A stretch of DNA of 64,000 nucleotides. It comes from Methylobacterium sp. Leaf91 (GTDB lineage Bacteria > Pseudomonadota > Alphaproteobacteria > Rhizobiales > Beijerinckiaceae). This document shows positions 28,693 to 37,895 of the stretch, in pieces. A model generated the notes under the pieces. That model did not search any database and had not been told where the DNA came from. It saw only the letters and a list, made by a program, of their open reading frames with translations. The translations under genes and the position numbers were made by a program. The stretch spans positions 1 to 64,000 of the forward strand of contig NZ_LMMP01000007.1 in assembly GCF_001422815.1 (NCBI RefSeq), given 5' to 3'. Each line of letters begins with the position of its first letter. The first letter of the stretch is position 1.

Positions 28693-29390
28693 GACGCTAT
28701 CCAGGCGATTGCGTTTGACTGCTCCGATGGGAAGCGCACCGCCACCATCATCACTGCCGCGCGTTCTTCGAGAAAGTGCGCATCGGGGCTATCTCGGTCT
28801 TTAGCGAAGTAGCATCCGCCAATGCGGACGGCGGCAAAGCCCGCCGTCACTGGCATTCGCGGCCACTGCCACCTCGGCGAGATCCGCCACGCCACATAGC
28901 CGCCGCCATGGTCGCGATTGCGAAGGGCCGGGCTCAGGCGGTCGCGCACCAAGGGGTTCCGGGACCTCGGCGGAAGGGAAGCGGCATCCTGTGCGAGAGC
29001 CCCGTTTCCGTCCGGTAGTAATCATCCGCCACAATGCACGCACCGGCATACGACCCGCTTTTCAGGCGAGACCGGCGAACCTCGCGCCAATGATCGAAAA
29101 TCATCCGTGACACATTTTGAACAAGATCTGCTCACTAAGATTTGTTGTGACAATAAAGAACTAGAATACTGAAGTGTACCGATCTGTACATTTGCCAATT
29201 GGCACAGAGGAAGTTCTTCTTAGTGCCGGCTGGTAATTCGTACGATCCGATTATTCGCTCATCAGTGCGACAATAATCTTGGGAATAGTGTCGGCAAACA
29301 ACGCCGATGCTCATGGGGATCCGTGGCCAAAACAGCAGCGGATTGAGAGGGTCGGCATCAGGACCGGCCGCAGACACAACTGGAAATTGA
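28693..29390. other. Gene-free interval, AT-rich towards its end
   Basis: About 700 bp without a supportable gene. Short open frames on both strands lack start context and domains. The second half (about 29095-29300) is distinctly AT-richer and presumably holds the promoter of the beta-helix gene; I could not fix a promoter by eye. Confidence 0.5.
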
Positions 29391-31631
29391 ATGCAGCATT
29401 CGCAACATCACGTCGCATCGTGCGACGACGCGCGTTCCGCCTCCGACACGGGCCTGGGGTCGAGCCCGATATCCGACGTCGTTTCGGGACTTGCCGACGG
29501 CAGCGTCTCAAGCACGGTTCCGGTCATCGACAGCACGGAACCCGCCTCCGACGTCCCTGTGGTGGTGGAGTCAGACGCCGGGGCGACATCCGCATCCAGC
29601 GCCAGCGCGGCTCCGTTGACACGCCACGATGGGACGATCGTCGCCAAGGAAGGCGATGTCATTCGCAACCTCGACATCTATGTCGATAGCGGTCCCGGCA
29701 TCGATATAGACAACGTAAACAATGTGACGGTCGAGAACGTCCGCATCCATATCAATGGAAACGGCGGCACCGAGGAAGGCGCCGGCATCCGCATCATGCG
29801 GGGCAATAACGTCGATATTCAGAACGTGGAGGTCTTCAACGAAGGCGCACCCGAGACGGGCGCAGAGCGGACCCCGGACCATTACGGGATTTCGGCCTTC
29901 GAGGCCGAGGCTCTGAGCGTGACGAACGCGACGTTCCACGACACCTCGACGGGCGTCCTCGTGCAATACTCGCCGGGCGCCACACTCGAGGGCATCGAAG
30001 GCTACGATATGCGCGGGCCCTTCCCCCGCGGACAGCTCGTACAATTCGGCGAGTCGCCGGACAGCAGCCTCAACAACTTCTACGTCCACAACGATCCGAA
30101 GGTCGCTTGGACCGAGGACAACATCTCGGTTTACTACAGCGACAACGTCACCGTCTCGAACGGCGTGATCGACGGCAACAATTCGCCGAGCGGTCAGGGG
30201 GTCATCTTCGAGGGGTCGAACAACGGCACCGCCCGCAACATCGATACGATCCATATGGGCAACGGCGCGTTCGCGGATTACGGCCAGAACAACACCTTCG
30301 ATTCCACACGCTCCTTCGACAACATCGCAGAGGACCAGGGACGGGGAAATCCTCTCTCGAACGCGCTGCTCTGGGGCGTGAACGAGAATACGGTGGTGAC
30401 CAACTCCTCGTATCAGAATGCGGGAAATCCGGGCAACATCGTCTGGGGAGAGGGCAATATCGGTGCCGGCATCGACGTGGCCGAAGTGAACGGCCAGACG
30501 CCCATGGCCCATTACACGAACGCGTTCAGCGAAGGCTTCTCGGGTTCGGTACCCGAGGTCGACACTCCGGCTCCCATCCCCGAGGGGCCGGATGTGGTGG
30601 TGCCCGATATCGGAGCGACGCCCTCGCCCGAAGAACCCCCGGTCGTCGCGCAGCCCTCCGAGCCGGCACCCGTGGACGAGCCCCCGACCGAGGGCGGCAA
30701 CGCTCCTCTCACGCGCCACGATGGAACGATCGTCGCCCAGGAAGGCGATGTCATTCGGGACATGGACATCTACGTCGATAGCGGTCCCGGCATCGACATC
30801 GATCGCGTGGACAATGTGACGGTCGAGAATGTCCGCATCCATTTCAATGGAAACGGCGGCACCGAGGAAGGCGCCGGCATCCGCGTCATGGATGGTGACA
30901 ACGTCGATATCCAGAACGTGGAGGTCTTCAACGAGGGCGCACCCGAGACGGGCGCCGAACGGACCCCGGACCATTACGGGATCTCGGCCTTCGAAGCCGA
31001 CGACCTGAGCGTAACGAACGCGACCTTCCACGACACCTCGACGGGCGTGCTCATCCAATACTCGCCGGGTGCGGAACTGGAGAACATCGAAGGCTACGAT
31101 ATGCGCGGGCCCTTCCCCCGCGGACAGCTCGTGCAAATGGGCCAGTCGCCGGACAGCAGCCTCAACAACTTCTACGTCCACAACGACCCGAACGTCGCTT
31201 GGACCGAGGACAACATCTCGGTTTATTACAGCGACAACGTCACCGTCTCGAACGGCGTGATCGACGGCAACAATTCGCCGAGCGGTCAGGGAGTCATCTT
31301 CGAGGGGTCGAACAACGGCACCGTCCGCAACGTCGATACGATCCATATGGGCAACGGCGCGTTCGCGGATTACGGCCAGAACAACACCTTCGACTTCACG
31401 CGCTCCTTCGACAACATCGCGTCGGATCAGGGACGGGGAGATCCTCTCTCGAACGCGCTGCTCTGGGGCGTGAACGAAAATACGGTGGTGACCAATTCCT
31501 CGTACCAAAATGCGGGAAATCCGGGCAACATCGTCTGGGGAGAGGGCAATATCGGCGCCAATATCGACGTGGCCGAAGTGAACGGCCAGACGCCCATGGC
31601 CCATTTGACCAACGAGTTTACTTGGAGCTGA
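29391..31631 (+). CDS. Duplicated right-handed beta-helix repeat protein
   Basis: 746 aa, acidic, Asn/Gly/Asp-rich. Two modules of about 306 residues (74-379 and 438-743) are nearly identical, both running from APLTRHDGTIVA to GQTPMAH..TN. Each has the short repeating strands of a parallel beta-helix (IDIDNVNNVTVENVRIH, DNVTVSNGVIDGNN). A Pro/Glu-rich hinge (380-437) joins them; residues 1-73 are Ser/Ala/Val-rich. No classical signal peptide is seen, so export would need a type I system or an internal signal. The family includes polysaccharide lyases, epimerases and adhesins; I see no assignable active site. Strong hairpins follow the stop. Confidence 0.8.
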   Translation: MQHSQHHVASCDDARSASDTGLGSSPISDVVSGLADGSVSSTVPVIDSTEPASDVPVVVESDAGATSASSASAAPLTRHDGTIVAKEGDVIRNLDIYVDSGPGIDIDNVNNVTVENVRIHINGNGGTEEGAGIRIMRGNNVDIQNVEVFNEGAPETGAERTPDHYGISAFEAEALSVTNATFHDTSTGVLVQYSPGATLEGIEGYDMRGPFPRGQLVQFGESPDSSLNNFYVHNDPKVAWTEDNISVYYSDNVTVSNGVIDGNNSPSGQGVIFEGSNNGTARNIDTIHMGNGAFADYGQNNTFDSTRSFDNIAEDQGRGNPLSNALLWGVNENTVVTNSSYQNAGNPGNIVWGEGNIGAGIDVAEVNGQTPMAHYTNAFSEGFSGSVPEVDTPAPIPEGPDVVVPDIGATPSPEEPPVVAQPSEPAPVDEPPTEGGNAPLTRHDGTIVAQEGDVIRDMDIYVDSGPGIDIDRVDNVTVENVRIHFNGNGGTEEGAGIRVMDGDNVDIQNVEVFNEGAPETGAERTPDHYGISAFEADDLSVTNATFHDTSTGVLIQYSPGAELENIEGYDMRGPFPRGQLVQMGQSPDSSLNNFYVHNDPNVAWTEDNISVYYSDNVTVSNGVIDGNNSPSGQGVIFEGSNNGTVRNVDTIHMGNGAFADYGQNNTFDFTRSFDNIASDQGRGDPLSNALLWGVNENTVVTNSSYQNAGNPGNIVWGEGNIGANIDVAEVNGQTPMAHLTNEFTWS
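29610..31619 (+). repeat. Tandem in-gene duplication of a 0.9-kb module
   Basis: Module 1 (29610-30527) and module 2 (30702-31619) are aligned without visible gaps at a 1092-bp offset. Long stretches are identical even at third codon positions (for example around 30090-30200 versus 31182-31292), so the duplication is recent or maintained by gene conversion. The separating hinge is unique. Confidence 0.9.
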
Positions 31632-31745
31632 TCCGATCCGTGTCTTCGGACGGGCCCAGGCTTGTTCGACATGCATGATGAACGATGCTCGGTGTGAACG
31701 GGCACCGAGCATCTGATCTTACACAGCCGAACTCGAAACCAATGT

Positions 31746-31779
31746 GGGGTCCCGACGGGCAACCGTCGGGGCCCCCTTT
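31746..31779 (+). terminator. Intrinsic terminator after the beta-helix gene
   Basis: GGGGTCCCGACGG and CCGTCGGGGCCCC form a near-perfect stem with a GCAA loop, followed by CTTTCG. A smaller hairpin, GATGCTCGGTG / CACCGAGCATC, lies just upstream at 31684-31713. The remaining bases up to the helicase start hold no gene. Confidence 0.75.
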
Positions 31780-32066
31780 CGTGTCGGACGTCGTTTTGGG
31801 CGATCCGCCTTCACCGATCGTGCCCGCATTGGCCGCGGTAAGGATTTGGATGGGAGGGTCCGCCCGGTGCCTTCGCCACGGGATGCACGCAAACCACGCT
31901 TGGAAGCATTGCAGCATGGGGCGTGGCGTCAGCGCCGCATTGCGGCTAGAAGCACACGCTCCGTAACCGAACGAGGCCGGACCCACGACCGGATGCAGCG
32001 ACGTCGCCACTCAGGGTGACTCGAATCCGCAGGGTTTGCCTTGTCTGCCTGCAAGGCCTCTGCCCC

Positions 32067-33782
32067 GTGCCCTTTCCTACCCTGCCGGCCCCGCTCGTCC
32101 GAGCGCTCGAGGCCCGCAACTACGAAGACCCGACCCCCGTCCAGAGTGCCGTGATCGAGGCGGCGGCCCAGGGCCGCGACCTCCTCGTCTCGGCCCAGAC
32201 CGGTTCCGGCAAGACCGTCGCCTATGGCCTCGCCTTCGCCGACACGCTCCTCGGCGATGCCGAGCGGCTCGATCCGCCCGGCCCGCCGCTGGCCCTCGTC
32301 ATCGCCCCGACGCGCGAACTCGCGCTTCAGGTCCAGCGCGAGCTCGAATGGCTCTATGCCGAGACCGGAGCGCGCGTCATCGCCTGCGTCGGCGGCATGG
32401 ACCCCCGCCGCGAGAGCCGGGCTCTCGCCGAGGGCGCCCATATCGTCGTCGGCACGCCGGGCCGCCTGCGCGACCATCTGGAGCGGCGTAACCTCGCCAC
32501 CCAGAACCTGCGTGTCGCCGTCCTCGACGAGGCCGACGAGATGCTCGATCTCGGTTTCCGGGACGACCTCGAATTCATCCTCTCGGTGACCCCGAAGGAG
32601 CGGCGCACCCTGCTCTTCTCCGCGACCCTGCCGAAGGCGATCGCGAGTCTGGCCGAGCGCTACCAGAACGACGCCCTGCGCATCGCCGTGAAGGGCCAGG
32701 AGCGCGGCCATACCGACATCACCTACCGCGCCGTGCGGGTGGTGCCGCGCGAGATCGAGCACGTGGTGGTCAACACCCTGCGCTACACCGATGCGCCCAC
32801 CGCCATCGTCTTCTGCAACACCCGCAACGCCGTCCGCCATCTCCAGGCGGTGCTCACCGAGCGCGGCTTCTCGGCCGTCGCCCTGTCGGGCGAGCTCGGC
32901 CAGGGCGAGCGCAACGCCGCGCTCCAGGCCCTGCGTGACGGCCGCGCCAAGGTCTGCGTCGCCACCGACGTCGCCGCACGCGGCATCGACCTGCCGACGG
33001 TGAGCCTCGTCATCCATGCCGACCTGCCCCACGATGCCGAGGTGCTGCAGCACCGGTCCGGCCGGACGGGGCGCGCGGGCCGCAAGGGCACCAGCGTGCT
33101 GCTGATCCCGGCCTCCAAGCGCCGCCGCGCCGAGCAGATGCTGGCCATCGCCAAGGTCAATGCCGAATGGGCCGCCCCGCCCACGGCCGACGAGATCCGC
33201 CGCCTCGACGGCGAGCGTATGTGGCAGGACCCGCTCTTCACCGAGACGCCCTCCGAGGAAGACCTCGCCATGGGCGAGGCGCTGCTCGCCCAGCGCACGC
33301 CGCAGGAACTGGCCGCCGCTCTCGCCAAGATCTACCGCGCCCGCCTGCCCGAGCCCGAGGACGTGACCGATCCGGGCGCCGGCCCCGAGCGCAAGGAGCG
33401 CAAGGTCTACGACCCCGCCGATTCGGCACGGATCGATGCGGAAGGCCCCTCGGTCTGGTTCCGGCTCAATCTCGGCCGTCGCGACAATGCCGACCCGCGT
33501 CGCCTCCTGCCGATGCTGACCCGTCGCGGCAATATCGGCCGCCAGGAGATCGGCGCCATCCGCATCTTCGACCGGGAGACCAAGTTCGAGATTCGTGGCG
33601 GCGCCGCCTCGCGCTTCGCCGCCACCTTCGCCAAGAACGGCTCGCCGGAAATCCAGGTCGAGGCGCTTCTCGGCGGCGAGCCCGAGCGTGAGGCCGAGGG
33701 CCCGAAGGGGTTCAAGAGCCCCCGCGCCGCCCGCCACGAACGCGAAGCCGGAAAGAAGCCGCCGCAGCGCCGTCCGCGCTGA
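32067..33782 (+). CDS. DEAD-box RNA helicase with DbpA-like C-terminal domain
   Basis: 571 aa from the GTG at 32067 (an ATG at 32016 would add 17 unconserved residues). All helicase motifs are present in order: Q-motif region, AQTGSGKT (I), PTRELALQ (Ia), GTPGRL (Ib), DEADEM (II), SAT (III), VFCNTRNA (IV), ATDVAARGID (V), HRSGRTGRAG (VI). After an acidic linker, a C-terminal domain (LGRRDNADPRRLLPMLTRRGNIGRQEIGAIRI region) resembles the RNA-binding domain of DbpA/CsdA, which targets 23S rRNA. The tail is Arg/Lys-rich. Probable roles: ribosome assembly or cold-linked RNA remodelling. Confidence 0.93.
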   Translation: MPFPTLPAPLVRALEARNYEDPTPVQSAVIEAAAQGRDLLVSAQTGSGKTVAYGLAFADTLLGDAERLDPPGPPLALVIAPTRELALQVQRELEWLYAETGARVIACVGGMDPRRESRALAEGAHIVVGTPGRLRDHLERRNLATQNLRVAVLDEADEMLDLGFRDDLEFILSVTPKERRTLLFSATLPKAIASLAERYQNDALRIAVKGQERGHTDITYRAVRVVPREIEHVVVNTLRYTDAPTAIVFCNTRNAVRHLQAVLTERGFSAVALSGELGQGERNAALQALRDGRAKVCVATDVAARGIDLPTVSLVIHADLPHDAEVLQHRSGRTGRAGRKGTSVLLIPASKRRRAEQMLAIAKVNAEWAAPPTADEIRRLDGERMWQDPLFTETPSEEDLAMGEALLAQRTPQELAAALAKIYRARLPEPEDVTDPGAGPERKERKVYDPADSARIDAEGPSVWFRLNLGRRDNADPRRLLPMLTRRGNIGRQEIGAIRIFDRETKFEIRGGAASRFAATFAKNGSPEIQVEALLGGEPEREAEGPKGFKSPRAARHEREAGKKPPQRRPR

Positions 33783-33852
33783 AGGCTTCTTCTCTCCCTC
33801 CGTCCATGTGCGGCTACGGCATTCCCGCATGTCGCGGGATGCGCCGTCCTAA

Positions 33853-33967
33853 CCCTCCTCCCCCTTGTGGGGAGGAGTTGGAGGTGGGGGTGGTTGGGTG
33901 ACCCTCGACCGGCAGAGGCTAGCGGCGCCACCCCCACTCCTGACCTCTCCCCACAAGGGGGAGAGGG
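33853..33967. repeat. Inverted-repeat element (CCCCCTTGTGGGG type)
   Basis: Arms at 33853-33893 and 33927-33967 are imperfect inverses built around CTCCCCCTTGTGGGGAGG and CCACCCCCA. A short part-copy sits at 15158-15183. It lies between the convergent helicase gene and the gene at 34045. Confidence 0.8.
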
Positions 33968-34044
33968 ACGCCGTCTGCTTGTCAAAGCAGAGGTATGAAG
34001 CCAGCCACTCAAGGGGAAAGAGCAGTACCGGCAACACCGCTCCA

Positions 34045-34752
34045 TCACTCGAACGACGCCGTAACGAACTGATCCATCTCGTTCGCGGGCCGGTAGGGCG
34101 CGCGGCGCAGGGTGACGGAGCGCTCGGTGAAATCCGGGTCGTCGTCCCGCAAGACCCGGACCTTGCCGTCCGGTGAGACCCTACTGAACGAGAAAAGGGA
34201 GACCGCGAGGTTGTCGAAGGCGGCTTCGGTGGAGCGGAATCGGCCGGGGGCACCGTTCGCCCGCTCGAACAGGCGCAGCACCTCCCGCGCATCGAGGGAG
34301 AAGATCCGTTCGTTCCGAAAATGCGTCTCGGCATGACGCGCTTCGACCGTCACGCCATCCAACCGGCCGTTGCGATATTCCAGAAGGATGGGCGTGCGGT
34401 CCTTCTCGAGGTTCTGCCGGTCCAGGCTCGCCAGATCGGTGGCGGCTCGCCTCATGGTGGAGATGTCGGCCGCCGACAGAGATGGTCCCAACGCGGCGAT
34501 CAGTCCTTCGGTATCGGCCGCCGCATCCGCTCCTCGAATGAGCGGAGTCGGGGTGCCGTAGACCGGGACCGCCGCGGAGGCGACCTCCCCCGGCGTGAGA
34601 CCGAAGACGAGACGGCCGATCCCGGCATGAGGCTCCACTCGCCAGTCGACGTTCATGACCGCTCCTTCCCGCTCCATCGGATGGGCGAGCGCAGCGGCGG
34701 CCGCCAGAAGACACGCCCAGAATGCCAAACGCCATGGCAGGATTCGCGTCAT
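34045..34752 (-). CDS. Secreted hypothetical protein
   Basis: 235 aa, not recognised. An N-terminal Sec signal (ILPWRLAFWACLLAAAAALAHP) predicts a periplasmic protein of about 210 residues. The mature part is mixed and globular-looking, with regularly spaced charged residues and no cysteines or known motif. It is 133 bp downstream of the DUF308 gene on the same strand and could share its transcript. Confidence 0.6.
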   Translation of the reverse strand: MTRILPWRLAFWACLLAAAAALAHPMEREGAVMNVDWRVEPHAGIGRLVFGLTPGEVASAAVPVYGTPTPLIRGADAAADTEGLIAALGPSLSAADISTMRRAATDLASLDRQNLEKDRTPILLEYRNGRLDGVTVEARHAETHFRNERIFSLDAREVLRLFERANGAPGRFRSTEAAFDNLAVSLFSFSRVSPDGKVRVLRDDDPDFTERSVTLRRAPYRPANEMDQFVTASFE

Positions 34753-34885
34753 GTTCGGGTCGCCTCTTCTTCGACGATCGCGCCGTCACCTTCAGTTTCG
34801 ATCCCGCACATCTGCAACACGGCATCGCGACCGTGATGCGAGGAGGCCGGACCATGGAACCCGGCCATGATTGCCGATCCCGACA

Positions 34886-35449
34886 TCACGCTGTGCCCTC
34901 CACCGAGGCTTGCCGCGCCCGTGCCACCGCCAGCCACACGGCCGAGACGAGGAAATAGAAGGCGCCGAAGCCGGCGTAGGGTACGACGTCCATGATGCCG
35001 GGCGTTGCGACGTCGTTCGCCTTCGCAAGGAAAAAGAGGCCCGCGAGCGACGATTGCGCCCCGCTGAGAACCATCGCCCATTGGGCACCGCCGTTCCAGC
35101 GCCGGATGCCGGTGGCGAGCTGCGACATTCCGGAGAGGATGGCCCAGCAGCCGAACACCGCGAGGATCGCGTGGGGGCCGAGGCCGAGGGAGACGGCGAC
35201 CGCGAGAGCGGTGACGGTGCTGATCGCGGCGTTGCCGATCTGGCTGGGATTGGCTCTCCATCCACCGCTGCGCTGCGCATCGACGAGATTGGCCCCTGCA
35301 TCCCAGGCGGGATACGCCACGAGAAGGACCGCCGCGACCGGGGATACGCTTCGTCCGACGGTCACGGCTGCGGCGACCCAGGCGGCGGCAACGCCGGCAC
35401 GGACGAAATAGTAGGATGTTAGCCATTGTGTCGACGCGGGAACTGGCAT
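34886..35449 (-). CDS. DUF308/HdeD-like membrane protein
   Basis: 187 aa with about six hydrophobic helices, arranged as pairs as in the HdeD/DUF308 family linked to acid and general stress in enterobacteria. Its start is 164 bp from the divergent AraC-type regulator, which is the best candidate to control it. C-terminal tail is short and cytoplasmic. Biochemical role unknown. Confidence 0.72.
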   Translation of the reverse strand: MPVPASTQWLTSYYFVRAGVAAAWVAAAVTVGRSVSPVAAVLLVAYPAWDAGANLVDAQRSGGWRANPSQIGNAAISTVTALAVAVSLGLGPHAILAVFGCWAILSGMSQLATGIRRWNGGAQWAMVLSGAQSSLAGLFFLAKANDVATPGIMDVVPYAGFGAFYFLVSAVWLAVARARQASVEGTA

Positions 35450-35613
35450 GTCGATGTCCTTCTCCTATGCCTGTCGCTCCGAGGATCGGCAAAGCAGCGC
35501 CAGCGCGCTGAAGGCCTTGCGGTATCCTCGGCTCTCGTGAGACCTTGCCCATCGCCACAGGGGGGAAACGTCTCCAAGGACCGCATGTATAATTTTTGGA
35601 CCCCGCATCGGCC

Positions 35614-36489
35614 ATGACGGTTCCGCCGAAAGACTTGACCGATCGTCCGGAGATCGTTTCCCCCGGCGCGGAGAACGCCGATCTCCTGTCGCAGGTGTTG
35701 GCGCAGATTCGGCTGAACGGTGACCGGGTCCAGGCCCGGACCGTTTCGCACGGCGAGCCGCTGAAACTGGACGTCGATGCGGCGCATGTTCTCGTCGTCG
35801 CCGCAGGTGCGCTTCAGGTCGGCGGAAGCCCCGGACAACCGCTCGTGCTCGACACCGGCGACCTCATGCTCCTGCCACGCGGCCCCGGGGCGGCGCGGCT
35901 GGTCGCATCACCCACGCCGGCGACGGTCATCGTCTGTCGGTTCTGGTTCGACCCGTACAGCCTTCGCGGCATGATCGCGGCCCTGCCGGACCTCATCCAC
36001 ATCCGACACGCCGAAGGGGCGGAATGGCTGGATGGCATGGTGCATTTCATGATGCGGGAGACGACCGACCCGCAGCCCGGCGCGGCCCTGATGATCTCGC
36101 GGATCATCGATCTGCTCGTGATTCGCACCCTGCGGACCTGGGTCCATCTCGGGCATTCGTCCGGCTGGCTAAGCGGTCTCTCCGATGCCCGCATCGCCCG
36201 CGTGCTCAAGGCCATGCACGAGCGGCCGATGCAGCCCTGGCGTATCGACGAATTGGCAGGCCTCGCCGGCATGTCCCGCTCGGGCTTCGCCGAGCGGTTC
36301 ACCGAACTCGTGGGACGTTCGCCGCTGCGATACCAGAACGAGTGGCGGCTCAGCCTCGCGCGAGACATGCTGGCGAGGCGGGAGGCACGGGTCGGCGAGA
36401 TCGGGCTGCGGGTCGGCTATACGTCGGAGGCCGCGTTCAGCCGCGCCTACAAGGCCCTGTTCGGGCACCCGCCACGGGACGAGATCTAG
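35614..36489 (+). CDS. AraC-family transcriptional regulator with cupin_6-type N-terminal domain
   Basis: 291 aa from the ATG at 35614; the TTG at 35596 is less likely because a TATAAT box sits at 35588-35593, which would put transcription start after it. N-terminal cupin-like sensor (about 20-170) with HVLVVAAGALQVGG and DTGDLMLLPRG. C-terminal double helix-turn-helix AraC domain (about 195-290), with MSRSGFAERFTELVGRSPLRY and VGYTSEAAFSRAYKALFG. Probably controls the divergent DUF308 gene. Effector unknown. Confidence 0.92.
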   Translation: MTVPPKDLTDRPEIVSPGAENADLLSQVLAQIRLNGDRVQARTVSHGEPLKLDVDAAHVLVVAAGALQVGGSPGQPLVLDTGDLMLLPRGPGAARLVASPTPATVIVCRFWFDPYSLRGMIAALPDLIHIRHAEGAEWLDGMVHFMMRETTDPQPGAALMISRIIDLLVIRTLRTWVHLGHSSGWLSGLSDARIARVLKAMHERPMQPWRIDELAGLAGMSRSGFAERFTELVGRSPLRYQNEWRLSLARDMLARREARVGEIGLRVGYTSEAAFSRAYKALFGHPPRDEI

Positions 36490-36535
36490 GTTCCGGACGG
36501 GCTATCAGGTCAACGGCCCCCGTCATCGTCGAGGG

Positions 36536-37561
36536 TCAGAACTGGTTCGGCAGGTTCTTCACGGCGTTGCCGAGGGCTTCCACGCTCTCGGCGATCTTGC
36601 GACCGGCCGGGGCGAGGGACGGCACTTTCAGGCCGAAGATTTCGCTCTGTTCGGGTTCCGGTGCCGCTGCGGGTGCCGCTGCGGGTTCGGCGCTGGCTTC
36701 CTGCACGGGCTTCGCGGGCTTGGCCGGCTTGGGCTTGGCCACAGCCACACTCGGCTTGGCGACACTGGCGGCGGGCTTCACGACTACGCTGGCGCTGGGC
36801 TTCGACGTTTCCGCACCGGCCTCGGCACGGGTCGGCTCAGGGGGAAGCGACGCGAAGCTCGTGGCCGCCGAGCGCGCGCGGATGGTCTGGGCCGCACTCG
36901 GGGCGATGACCGAAGCGACGCGGTTCGGCACGATGGGCGAGAGTGCGTTGGGCGGCAGCGCCAGGCTCACCGGCTCGATCGGCGGCAGCGCCTTCGGACG
37001 GGGCGCTTCGGCCTTGACGATCGAGGGAGCGGGCGTCGCCGCCGCCAGCGTCACGGGAGTATCGACCTTCGGGGGTGCTTCGACCTTGGCAGCGGCCTCG
37101 ACCGGCGCGGGACTTTGAACCTTCGACATCGCCTCGGCCGTAACCGGCTCCTCGACGAGGGCCCGCCTCTCCACGAGTTGAATGCCGGTATCCCGGACCG
37201 CCGCGGGTGATCCGGCGACCGAGGCAAGGGCGGGCACGCCGTCGCGCAGGTCGGGCCAATCGGCCGCTTTGGCCTGGAGGGCCTGCGCCTTCTGCATCTG
37301 GTAGAGGTTCGGCCGCGCCACCTGCGGACCAGCGAGACTGCCCATCGCCGAATAGGCCGCGTAGGACAGGCCGGCCACGGCGACGCAGCCCAACGTTCCG
37401 AGAACGACCATGCGACCGCGCGCGGCGGGCTTCGACCCAAGCTTCGACCCAGGCTTCACCGGCCTGGCCGCGACCGGCTTGTCAGCAACAACCTTGTCAG
37501 CGACGGGCTTGCGGGAGCCAGCGTCGCGCCTTTCGCTCGGGTCGATGGCAACCTGCATCAT
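36536..37561 (-). CDS. Single-span membrane protein with long Ala/Pro/Val-rich extracytoplasmic region
   Basis: 341 aa. A basic cytoplasmic N terminus (1-50) is followed by one transmembrane helix (MVVLGTLGCVAVAGLSYAAY, about 51-70) and a long low-complexity region rich in Ala, Pro, Lys and Val with repeated PAASVAKPSVAVAKPKPAKPA-like motifs. The C-terminal 40 residues (SEIFGLKVPSLAPAGRKIAE part) look structured. No domain recognised; it could span the periplasm. It converges on the AraC gene. Confidence 0.6.
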   Translation of the reverse strand: MMQVAIDPSERRDAGSRKPVADKVVADKPVAARPVKPGSKLGSKPAARGRMVVLGTLGCVAVAGLSYAAYSAMGSLAGPQVARPNLYQMQKAQALQAKAADWPDLRDGVPALASVAGSPAAVRDTGIQLVERRALVEEPVTAEAMSKVQSPAPVEAAAKVEAPPKVDTPVTLAAATPAPSIVKAEAPRPKALPPIEPVSLALPPNALSPIVPNRVASVIAPSAAQTIRARSAATSFASLPPEPTRAEAGAETSKPSASVVVKPAASVAKPSVAVAKPKPAKPAKPVQEASAEPAAAPAAAPEPEQSEIFGLKVPSLAPAGRKIAESVEALGNAVKNLPNQF

Positions 37562-37895
37562 CGGGCGAGTTCTCTAACAATGGTCGAAAAAACGTTTGAC
37601 CGTCACGGAATCGCGACGGCGCGGAACGGACGTGATGCCGACATTCGGGCACAAAGATGTCCTCGGACATCGTGCCAGTCACGCCCGTGTCGTCGCTCAC
37701 ATGTATCTGGATAAAGCATTGGCGCTTAACGCTCGGTATCCGTCGAGCACTTGCGGCCGAGCGCCATTTTCAGATGGTCGCGGCGTCGGGGTGAAACGGG
37801 CGCTGTGCGCCCCATCCCGCATGCGCGCATTCCCAGCGGATGGGTTATCGCTACAAGCGCACAGCCGCACCCGATCCATCCCGGTACGATCGACG
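37562..37895. other. Intergenic region with inverted repeat before the two-component operon
   Basis: 334 bp between divergent genes, with no convincing gene. It carries GATGTCC-TC-GGACATC (37656-37671), an inverted repeat that could bind a regulator of the kinase operon or of the membrane-protein gene. An in-frame extension of the kinase upstream of 37896 has no domain content. Confidence 0.4.

Noticed and set aside
29571..31712. 713-aa minus-strand open frame antisense to the beta-helix gene
   Set aside because: It mirrors the duplicated plus-strand gene, is rich in Arg/Val/His as expected of an antisense frame, and has no domain. The plus-strand product has clear beta-helix repeats.
31929..33830. 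633-aa minus-strand open frame
   Set aside because: Fully antisense to the DEAD-box helicase, which has every helicase motif; high-GC shadow frame.
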